11,485 nucleotides of DNA, from positions 1-11,485 of the forward strand of contig JBFOMC010000016.1 in assembly GCA_040830565.1 (NCBI GenBank). Direction: 5' to 3'. This DNA comes from JAFMPW01 sp040830565 (GTDB lineage Bacteria; Bacteroidota; Bacteroidia; Flavobacteriales; Flavobacteriaceae). Made by a program: the position numbers and the translations under genes. Under the pieces are notes generated by a model, which did no database searches, was not told where the DNA came from, and saw only the letters and a program-made list of their open reading frames with translations. This document shows, one piece after another, positions 5,021 to 11,485 of the stretch; positions within the stretch are counted from its first letter, which is position 1, and each line of letters starts with the position of its first letter.

Positions 5021-6574
5021 ATGAGAACAGTATGGAATACCCTGACACTTCTGTTGGGTATAGGCTGCATTGCCATTAACGCCCAGGGCACTAAGGAGGT
5101 CGCTGATAAAATAGTAAAAGAAGCTACGGAAAATTCAAATTTAGAACAGTTGGCTCATGAGCTTATGGATGTCATTGGCCCTAGGCTAGTAGGTACTCCT
5201 CAAATGAAAAACGCCCACGACTGGGCGGTAACTACCTACAAAAAATGGGGGATAGAAGCCAAGACCGAAGCGTGGGGCACTTGGAGAGGATGGGAAAGAG
5301 GGATTACCCATGTGGACCTGATTTCTCCTCGAAATGTGAGCCTTAACGGTATCCAGCTTGCCTGGAATCCCAGTACTACGGAAAAGGGAATAACGGCGGG
5401 GTTAATCACCATTCCGGAAATTGCGGACTCTCTGGCCTTTGCAGCCTGGTTGCCAAACGTTAAGGGAAAATTTGTGTTGATATCCATGCATCAACCCACA
5501 GGGCGACCAGATTACAATTGGGAAGAATTTGCAACCGAAGACTCCTTTGAAAAAATGAAGGAAGCCCGGAAAATTCAAACCGACGCCTGGAGGCAACGTA
5601 TACGAAATACAGGCTATAATTCCAGAAGTATCAAACCCGCTTTTGAAGAAGCCGGAGCAGTAGGATTAGTTCAATCCAGGTGGTCTAATGGTTTCGGAGC
5701 AAATAAAATATTTAGCGCGGGTACAGAAAATATCCCGGTGGTAGACCTTTCTCTGGAAGATTACGGTATGCTTTACAGGTTGGTCGAACATGGAAATGAT
5801 CCGAAAATTAAGGTTGTAGCTCTTTCCAAGGAATTAGGAGTGGTACCTACCTTTAATACCATTGCAACAATCCCGGGAACCGAGTTACCTAATGAATATG
5901 TACTGCTTTCTGCCCATTTTGATTCCTGGGACGGGGCAACCGGAGCAACAGACAATGGAACCGGGACCATCACCATGATGGAAGCAGCCAGAATCCTGAA
6001 AAAAGTGTATCCCAATCCCAAACGAACCATCATAGTGGGACATTGGGGCAGTGAAGAGCAGGGTCTCAACGGTTCGAGGGCCTATGTAGAAGACCATCCT
6101 GAAGTTGTGGAAGGTTTACAGGCACTATTTAATCAGGATAACGGTACAGGCAGAGTGGTACGTTTATCAGGGCAGGGCTTTTTACATGCCTACGAATATT
6201 TGGGTGAATGGCTGGAATTGGTTCCAGAAGAAATTACACAACATATAGAAACGACCTTCCCTGGTGCACCAGGAAGAGGGGGTTCTGATTATGCTTCTTT
6301 TGTTGCCGCCGGCGCCCCAGCATTTTCCTTGAGCTCTTTAAGCTGGAGTTATTGGAATTATACCTGGCATACCAATCTGGACACCTATGACAAAATTGTT
6401 TTTGACGATGTAAGGAATAATGCGATTTTGGCCGCAATTTTGGCCTATATGGCCAGTGAAGATCCTGAAAAGACCTCAAGAGAAAGGGCCATTTTACCTG
6501 TCGATTCCAGATCTGGAAAACAGCGTAGTTGGCCCAGCCAACGATCGGCTAACAGGAAAGGCGGACAGGACTAG
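5021..6574 (+). CDS. Secreted M28-family metallopeptidase (carboxypeptidase Q-like)
   Basis: This exported zinc peptidase has 517 residues and begins with a Sec signal peptide MRTVWNTLTLLLGIGCIAINA (residues 1-21) with likely cleavage before QG. The catalytic half shows the di-zinc ligand set of family M28: H299 in AHFDSWDG, D311 in GATDNGTG, the E345/E346 pair in HWGSEEQGLNGSRAY (the first normally the general base, the second a ligand), D373 in NQDNGTGR, and H450 in WHTNLDTYDK. The region between about 100 and 270 is inserted ahead of the zinc site, as in the PA-domain-containing carboxypeptidase Q group. Members release amino acids from peptides, often as dipeptidases or carboxypeptidases. 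The C-terminal 35 residues are polar and basic and probably unstructured. No T9SS or lipobox signal is seen, so it is likely periplasmic. It is followed, beyond a repeat-rich gap, by a serine hydrolase and an Asp-box protein, all exported. Confidence 0.9.
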   Translation: MRTVWNTLTLLLGIGCIAINAQGTKEVADKIVKEATENSNLEQLAHELMDVIGPRLVGTPQMKNAHDWAVTTYKKWGIEAKTEAWGTWRGWERGITHVDLISPRNVSLNGIQLAWNPSTTEKGITAGLITIPEIADSLAFAAWLPNVKGKFVLISMHQPTGRPDYNWEEFATEDSFEKMKEARKIQTDAWRQRIRNTGYNSRSIKPAFEEAGAVGLVQSRWSNGFGANKIFSAGTENIPVVDLSLEDYGMLYRLVEHGNDPKIKVVALSKELGVVPTFNTIATIPGTELPNEYVLLSAHFDSWDGATGATDNGTGTITMMEAARILKKVYPNPKRTIIVGHWGSEEQGLNGSRAYVEDHPEVVEGLQALFNQDNGTGRVVRLSGQGFLHAYEYLGEWLELVPEEITQHIETTFPGAPGRGGSDYASFVAAGAPAFSLSSLSWSYWNYTWHTNLDTYDKIVFDDVRNNAILAAILAYMASEDPEKTSRERAILPVDSRSGKQRSWPSQRSANRKGGQD

Positions 6575-6578
6575 ATAT

Positions 6579-6620
6579 CAGTAGGCAGTAGGCAGTAGGC
6601 AGTAAGCAGTAAGCAGTAAG
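6579..6620 (+). repeat. Tandem heptamer array, 6 x CAGTARG
   Basis: Three exact copies of CAGTAGG (6579-6599) are followed by three exact copies of CAGTAAG (6600-6620), starting five bases after the M28 stop codon. The array is perfect, with no interruptions. Such tracts usually arise by slippage or are mobile intergenic repeats. No function is shown. Confidence 0.93.
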
Positions 6621-6626
6621 CAAAAT

Positions 6627-6660
6627 CAATTATCAATAAACAATTAGCAATTAGCAATGG
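6627..6660 (+). repeat. Degenerate heptamer array based on CAATTAG
   Basis: CAATTAT, CAATAAA, CAATTAG, CAATTAG and a partial CAATGG follow each other with a strict 7-nt period. This continues the period of the CAGTARG array after a 6-nt step (CAAAAT). It is a second sequence family with the same unit length, which suggests a shared origin or mechanism. Confidence 0.8.
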
Positions 6661-6675
6661 CTGTTTTTAGGATTT

Positions 6676-6705
6676 TTTGAGTTTGAGTTTGAACTTGAAC
6701 TTCCA
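6676..6705 (+). repeat. Hexamer array TTTGAG/TTTGAA/CTTGAA
   Basis: The units are TTTGAG, TTTGAG, TTTGAA, CTTGAA and CTTCCA, with a period of 6 nt. In RNA, GAGTTTGAG (6679-6687) could pair with CTTGAACTT (6694-6702) through several G-U pairs around TTTGAA, so it may also fold as an imperfect hairpin. Confidence 0.65.
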
Positions 6706-6759
6706 GTATAGGCAGAGCAAAGGATTTAGTTAACGAGATAATCAATCAACCCTATAAAA

Positions 6760-8048
6760 ATGAAAAAAATAGTTGTAGTGCTTTTTACCTTCTGCACCAT
6801 TTGGAGCTATGGGCAAACTTCTTCAACCCAAAAATCCCCTGAACTTTCAGACACCAATCCGGCTAGTGTAGGCATGTCTATGGAACGTCTCTCTAAAATA
6901 GACCTAATGCTCCGGCAAGCGGTAAATGATGATAATATCCCTGGTGCTGTTGCCCTCATCGCCCGTAACGGTAAGATCGTTTTTCATAAGGCTTACGGAA
7001 TGGCCGACAATACATCCGGAAGAGCCCTAAAAACTGATGACATCTTCAGAATTGCTTCCCAAACAAAAGCCATAACCTCAACGGCTGTTATGATGCTCTG
7101 GGAGGAAGGTAAATTTAGATTAGACGATCCTATTTCCAAATTCATTCCAGAATTCCAGGAGGCTCAAATTCTGGATACTTTTAATGAAGCTGATAGTTCT
7201 TATACGACCAAACCATCGGATAAGGAGATAACCATCAGACATTTAATTTCCCATACCTCCGGAATTGGTTACGGTGTTATTGATGGCGATCCTCGTTTTA
7301 GAAAGATTTATCACAAAGCAGGTATTACAGATCTCTTTACTACCAAGGCTATTTCTATTGGGGAAAGTGTGAAAAAGTTGGCCAAATTGCCTTTGCATCA
7401 CACTCCTGGAGAAAAATTTACTTACAGCGAAGGATTAGATGTGCTAGGCTATTTCATAGAAGTAGTTTCTGGATTGCCCTTTGATGAATTTCTCAGAACC
7501 AGAATATTTGATCCGCTGGGCATGAAGGATACTTGGTTCTATTTACCCCAGGAAAAGCACAACAGACTGGTCACCGTACAACAATTTGAGGAAGGTAAGT
7601 GGAAAAAATTTCCTGTTACCTTTTACGATACAGATTATCCCATTGAAGGGGCTATGCGATTCTTTTCTGGAGGTGCCGGGCTTTCGAGTACCTCAAAAGA
7701 TTATGCTACCTTTCTTCAGATGTATTTGAATGGAGGAGAATTGAATGGAGTTCGTATCCTAAGTCGCACCACAGTCCAGACTATTATGGGAAATCAGATC
7801 GGGGACATCTGGAAAGACGGGCCTACACATTACGGTTTGGCTTTTGGGGTAGTTACGCCTAAGGACAGGATAAGGGTGGTATGGGAAGCACTGGGACCTT
7901 TGATTGGGGAGGATATTTTAACACCCAATATTTCGCAGATCCCAAAGAACAGATCATTGGTATTCTCATGAAACAAACCCAAAAAACCACTAATGATACT
8001 ACAGGCTGGAAGTTTAGGCAAATGGTTTTCGCAGCTGTAGATGACTAA
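6760..8048 (+). pseudogene. Serine hydrolase (class C beta-lactamase-like), frameshifted near its 3' end
   Basis: This exported serine hydrolase of the beta-lactamase/transpeptidase-like superfamily starts at ATG 6760 with a signal peptide MKKIVVVLFTFCTIWSYG (residues 1-18). The nucleophile motif S100-Q-T-K103 lies in IFRIASQTKAITSTAVMMLWE. Y222-S-E in FTYSEGLDVLGYF is the second motif, and HLISHTSGIGYG and DPLGMKDTW are family landmarks. The open frame as read ends at 7971 (403 aa) with an unrelated tail after about residue 372. A different frame continues the family sequence from about 7875 to a TAA at 8046-8048, reading GMGSTGTFDWGGYFNTQYFA onward. Adding one base restores 429 residues. 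The lost WGG segment sits where the third active-site motif (KTG equivalent) belongs, so the 403-aa product is probably inactive. Whether this is mutation or a sequencing error cannot be told. It probably acted in the periplasm on peptides or esters, beside the M28 and Asp-box genes. Confidence 0.85.
7877..8048 (+). other. Out-of-frame C-terminal remainder of the serine hydrolase
   Basis: This segment in the shifted frame encodes about 57 residues that fit the end of the hydrolase: GTFDWGGYFNT, ADPKEQIIGILMKQTQ and GWKFRQMVFAAVDD. It stops at 8046-8048. There is no sensible independent start, so it is a continuation and not a separate gene. The shift point lies in or near GGG at 7874-7876. 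Confidence 0.8.
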
Positions 8049-8094
8049 AAAAGTAAAAAATAATTGGACGAATTTTAAACTAAATACCAACCAA

Positions 8095-11000
8095 ATGAAA
8101 TATATCAAAATAATTCTACTAGGATTGTTGCTTATCCCTTTAAGTACTCATGCTCAAAAACGCAACAAACGGAGCTCAGAAGCACCGATCATGGTTCAGG
8201 ACTCTAACTACCACGGGCTTAAATGGCGCAACATCGGTCCTTTCAGAGGAGGTAGAAGTGTAGCTTGTAGCGGGGTTGTAGGCCAACCCATGACCTATTA
8301 TATGGGAACTACCGGAGGCGGTATCTATAAGACTACAGATGATGGCATCACCTGGAAGAACATCTCAGATAAATTTCTAAAAACGGGCACTGTCGGGGCC
8401 ATTGCGGTTTCTGAAAGCAATCCCAATATTGTGGTTGCCGGGATGGGAGAACATGCGGCAAGAGGGGTTATGACCTCCATGGGCGATGGGGTTTACAAAT
8501 CTACTGATGCCGGAAAGACCTGGAAACATATCGGGTTAGATTTCACTAGGCATATTTCGGATGTTGTTATTCATCCAACAGACCCCGATATGCTATTTGT
8601 AGCAGCTCAGGGAGCCCAATACGGCCCTTCGGAAGACAGAGGTATTTACCGCTCTACAGACGGTGGTAAAAGTTGGGAAAAGGTATTGTTTGTGAATAAT
8701 ACTACCGGAGCTTCTTCCCTATCTATGGATATGAAAAATCCTTTGATCTTGTATGCGGCCATGTGGCAGCACAGAAGGTATCCTTGGACCATGGAATCCG
8801 GAGGTGAAAATTCCGGGCTCTATAAGTCAACCGATGGGGGAGGTAGTTGGGAAAAACTTAAGGAAGGTTTGCCCGAGGAATTTGGAAAAGCAGGGATTTC
8901 TGTCTCCAGGGCCAATCCGGAACTGGTATTTGCAGTCATTGAAGCGGAAGGAGAAAAGGGCGGAGTATACCGCTCAGACAATGCCGGTGAAAAATGGACC
9001 CAAATTAATAAGGACCGAATTAATATTGCCCGCTCCTGGTATTATATGGAGATCTTTGCAGATCCTCAAAATGAAAATATCGTTTACGTGCTCAATGCTC
9101 CGGTCACCAAATCCATTGATGGCGGGAAAACCTTTAAGCCCTTACCTACTCCACACGGAGACAATCACCATCTTTGGATCAATCCGAATGATAACCAAAA
9201 GATGATAAACGCTAACGATGGAGGGGCCAACATTTCTAACAACGGTGGCAAAAGCTGGAGCTCACAACAAAACCAGGCAACCGCCCAATTTTACCGGGTA
9301 ATTACCGATAACTTAGTGCCCTACAATGTCTACGGAGGGCAACAAGACAATTCGGCCATTGCTATTGCCAGTAGAACAAACGACGGGGGAATAGATTGGA
9401 AAGATTGGTATTCTGTTGCGGGTTGCGAAAGTGCCTATCTCGCTTTTGATCCGGATAACCCTGAGGTAGTTTTTGGGGGTTGTTATCAAGGTATCATAGA
9501 AAGGTGGGTAAAAGCCTCAAGGGAAGGGAAAGCCATAAAAGAATACCCAGAACTTGCCTTGAGCATAGCTCCAAAAGACTTTAAATTCAGATATAATTGG
9601 AATGCCCCGATTATAAGCTCTCCTCATGACAGGAACACTATTTACCATGCTGGCAATGTAGTCTTTAGAACCACCGATGGAGGCAATAGCTGGGACATCG
9701 TTAGTCCGGACCTTACCCGAAACGAAAAAGAAAAACAAGGTCCTGGTGGAGGGCCCTATACCAATGAAGCCGCTGGAGGAGAGAACTATAATACCATTAT
9801 GGCTCTGGTAGAATCTCCACATGAAAAGGGCCTGCTTTGGGCTGGCACAGATGACGGTCTTGTTCATATAACCAAAGATGGAGGTAAAAATTGGGAGAAT
9901 GTAACCCCAGCCAATTTGCCCGAAGGAATCATAAATAGTATTGAAGTATCTCCGCACGATAAGGCTACAGCTTATATAGTGCTAATGCGTTATAAATTCA
10001 TGGACCTAAAATCCTATATTTTCAAAACTGAAGACTATGGAAACAGCTGGACCAAGATCGTAAACGGAATTACAGGGCCTCATACATTTACCCGGGTTTT
10101 AAGAGAAGATCCTAAACGCAAAGGGCTACTTTATGCCGGTACAGAGACTGGTTTGTACATTTCATTTGATGATGGACAGCTTTGGCAACCCTTTCAATTA
10201 AATCTGCCACCAGTACCCATCAATGATCTTGTCTTTCAAGATAACGATCTGGTGGCCGCCACAGCCGGGCGTTCGTTCTGGATCCTGGACGATGTATCCG
10301 CAATTCAAAATAGTCCGGCACCCAAAGCCCCTGTGGCTATCTTTAAGCCCAAGGATACCTATTTATTATTTGGAGGAAGTAGTGACAAACCAATCCCCGG
10401 TCTCGGGCAAAACCCGAAACAAGGGGTAACCTTTGATTATTATCTGGATAAGGAGGCAGATAGCCTGGATTTGGAACTTCAAGTTCTTCACAATGGAAAA
10501 TTGATCAGGACCATTACCAACAAAAAGCCAAAGGATTTTAAAACCTGGCCCGGGGGACCTTCTAAACCTCAGGTGCTTCCATCAAAAAAGGGGTATAACC
10601 GATTTACCTGGGATTTTAGAAAAGAGCATCTTCCCGCCGTAGACAAGGTCTTTGTTTATGGTAACTATGGCGGTTCCAGGGTTGGGCCCGGAACTTATCA
10701 GTTAAGGCTTACCTTGGAAGGCCTTACTTCAGAAACTGAAGTTGTTGTCCTTCCCAATCCGAAGGTAAAGGCAACTATGGAAGATTTTAAAGAGCAGCAA
10801 CAAGTACTTAATAAAATTGAGAACACTATCAAGGACATTCACGAGGCGGTTAACGATATGCGATCTGCCAAAGCCCAATTAGAACATTATGCAGGCCTTC
10901 TGAAAAAGGACGAAAACGCCAAAGCACTTCTGGAAAAAGGGAAAGAACTTATGGAAAGAATAGATAGCTGGGAACAAAATCTCATACAGCCAAAGCAAAA

Positions 11001-11244
11001 GACTTTTCAGGATGTCATTAACTTTAATAACAAACTTAATGCGCAACTGATGCACCTGAAAGGATATGTGGATACCGCTGAGCCTAAAGTTACTCAAGGT
11101 GCTAAGGAACGTCTTAATGATCTTTTAGGGGAATGGAGTACATACTTAAAGGAGCGAAACAGTATTGTTGACGAAGAAATGGCGGCCTACAACAAAATGT
11201 ATGGAGAGCTGGGATTACCTGCAATTATTATAAAACAAGAGTGA
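8095..11244 (+). CDS. Secreted Asp-box (BNR/VPS10-sortilin-like) beta-propeller protein
   Basis: This large exported protein has 1049 residues from the ATG at 8095, which directly gives a signal peptide MKYIKIILLGLLLIPLSTHA with cleavage before Q21. An earlier in-frame ATG (8041) would add 18 polar residues before it and overlap the hydrolase end, so it is less likely. The family opening KWRNIGPFRGGRS is at residues 43-55. I count eleven Asp-box turns (S/T-x-D-x-G-x-x-W type) starting at about residues 80, 136, 187, 245, 294, 340, 381, 526, 593, 645 and 690, as in sialidase-like and VPS10/sortilin 10-bladed propellers. A beta-rich region follows (about 750-890). A helical, coiled-coil-like part comes last (about 895-1030), with KEQQQVLNKIENTIKD and LLEKGKELMERIDSW. 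No sialidase catalytic set is evident, so a binding role is likelier than glycan cleavage. It starts 46 bases after the hydrolase and probably shares its transcript. Confidence 0.88.
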   Translation: MKYIKIILLGLLLIPLSTHAQKRNKRSSEAPIMVQDSNYHGLKWRNIGPFRGGRSVACSGVVGQPMTYYMGTTGGGIYKTTDDGITWKNISDKFLKTGTVGAIAVSESNPNIVVAGMGEHAARGVMTSMGDGVYKSTDAGKTWKHIGLDFTRHISDVVIHPTDPDMLFVAAQGAQYGPSEDRGIYRSTDGGKSWEKVLFVNNTTGASSLSMDMKNPLILYAAMWQHRRYPWTMESGGENSGLYKSTDGGGSWEKLKEGLPEEFGKAGISVSRANPELVFAVIEAEGEKGGVYRSDNAGEKWTQINKDRINIARSWYYMEIFADPQNENIVYVLNAPVTKSIDGGKTFKPLPTPHGDNHHLWINPNDNQKMINANDGGANISNNGGKSWSSQQNQATAQFYRVITDNLVPYNVYGGQQDNSAIAIASRTNDGGIDWKDWYSVAGCESAYLAFDPDNPEVVFGGCYQGIIERWVKASREGKAIKEYPELALSIAPKDFKFRYNWNAPIISSPHDRNTIYHAGNVVFRTTDGGNSWDIVSPDLTRNEKEKQGPGGGPYTNEAAGGENYNTIMALVESPHEKGLLWAGTDDGLVHITKDGGKNWENVTPANLPEGIINSIEVSPHDKATAYIVLMRYKFMDLKSYIFKTEDYGNSWTKIVNGITGPHTFTRVLREDPKRKGLLYAGTETGLYISFDDGQLWQPFQLNLPPVPINDLVFQDNDLVAATAGRSFWILDDVSAIQNSPAPKAPVAIFKPKDTYLLFGGSSDKPIPGLGQNPKQGVTFDYYLDKEADSLDLELQVLHNGKLIRTITNKKPKDFKTWPGGPSKPQVLPSKKGYNRFTWDFRKEHLPAVDKVFVYGNYGGSRVGPGTYQLRLTLEGLTSETEVVVLPNPKVKATMEDFKEQQQVLNKIENTIKDIHEAVNDMRSAKAQLEHYAGLLKKDENAKALLEKGKELMERIDSWEQNLIQPKQKTFQDVINFNNKLNAQLMHLKGYVDTAEPKVTQGAKERLNDLLGEWSTYLKERNSIVDEEMAAYNKMYGELGLPAIIIKQE

Positions 11245-11355
11245 AAGAACCCACCAGGGCTTATCAGAGCATAATTTGTCACCTTTAGGTCTTTTTTTGA
11301 GTCTCCCCCGGCAGATTCCAAGATAAAAAGGTAAGAGCCCGCCGAAATACAAGTT

Positions 11356-11485
11356 ATGAGCAACCCGTTTATTGTTGATCAAGTGTTCAAGGGGATAGAT
11401 TTCACTAAGGATTCGCTTCCCAAAGGAGCCTATGAAAACTGTTTTTTTGAGAGGTGTAATTTTTCAAATGGCTATCTGGATAATC
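11356..11485 (+). CDS. Pentapeptide-repeat protein, 5' end only
   Basis: This is the first 43 codons of a gene that runs off the window. The translation MSNPFIVDQVFKGIDFTKDS is followed by LPKGAYENCFFERCNFSNGYLDN. The five-residue period with a central aromatic or leucine (YENCF, FERCN, FSNGY, LDN) is the start of a pentapeptide-repeat right-handed beta helix. The family includes the Qnr/McbG DNA-gyrase protecting proteins and many proteins of unknown role. Only two or three repeats are visible, so no subfamily can be given. The start at 11356 is the first ATG in frame, with no strong RBS, as usual for this phylum. It is separated from the Asp-box gene by 111 bases and is probably transcribed on its own. 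Confidence 0.78.
   Translation, partial: MSNPFIVDQVFKGIDFTKDSLPKGAYENCFFERCNFSNGYLDN

Noticed and set aside
6579..6660. CRISPR array
   Set aside because: The units are 6-7 nt and directly adjacent, with no spacers and no cas genes nearby; it is a simple tandem repeat.
8041..8094. Earlier ATG for the Asp-box protein
   Set aside because: It would put 18 polar residues in front of a clean signal peptide and overlap the end of the hydrolase frame; the ATG at 8095 is better.
8753..9205. 150-residue + strand frame inside the Asp-box gene
   Set aside because: It is a shadow in another frame of a strongly supported gene, with no domain pattern of its own.
9517..9957. 146-residue - strand frame
   Set aside because: It lies opposite the Asp-box gene and has a composition typical of an antisense shadow, with no known motif.
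11279..11297. Possible terminator (ACCTTTAGGT then a T-run) after the Asp-box gene
   Set aside because: The palindrome would have a two-base loop and only a four-pair stem, so a stable hairpin cannot be claimed although the T-run is suggestive.

Overview
The window looks like a chromosomal stretch from a marine-type member of the Flavobacteriaceae (Bacteroidota). The evidence is the AT-leaning base composition, the weak or absent Shine-Dalgarno sequences, a TAnnTTTG-type -7 promoter element ahead of one gene, lysine/isoleucine-rich proteins, and the protein set itself: AraC-VOC pair, ECF sigma factor, M28 peptidase and Asp-box/sortilin-like secreted protein. The genus cannot be fixed from the sequence. 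All genes I accept lie on the + strand. I see no tRNA, rRNA, CRISPR array, transposase or phage gene.

Positions 1-3769 hold small regulatory and small-ligand-binding genes. They are the 3' end of an AraC-type regulator, a VOC (glyoxalase/bleomycin-resistance fold) protein, an NTF2-like lipoprotein, an AHSA1-type SRPBCC protein, an ECF sigma factor with an unusual Cys-containing C-terminal extension, a second SRPBCC protein, and a conserved protein of unknown function. The two SRPBCC genes flank the sigma factor in the same orientation. This may be a small regulatory unit in which the sigma factor and ligand-binding START-like proteins act together. The block ends in a clear intrinsic terminator at 3796-3818.

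Positions 3896-4924 hold a two-gene unit of GNAT acetyltransferases. The first has the hallmarks of aminoglycoside 6'-N-acetyltransferases. The second is of the RimJ/RimL type.

Positions 5021-11244 hold three exported proteins: an M28 metallopeptidase (carboxypeptidase Q-like), a class C beta-lactamase-like serine hydrolase, and a 1049-residue Asp-box/VPS10-like beta-propeller protein. Together they suggest envelope or periplasmic peptide processing. The serine hydrolase reading frame is broken by a single-base shift near 7874, and the missing C-terminus is intact in another frame as far as 8048. The 185-base gap between peptidase and hydrolase carries striking short tandem repeats (7-nt and 6-nt periods). 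The window ends inside a pentapeptide-repeat gene.

I did not find a convincing new multi-gene system. The points most worth following are the sigma factor with its extension and SRPBCC neighbours, the frameshift, the heptamer repeat tract, and a partial duplication in front of the unknown gene at 3368.
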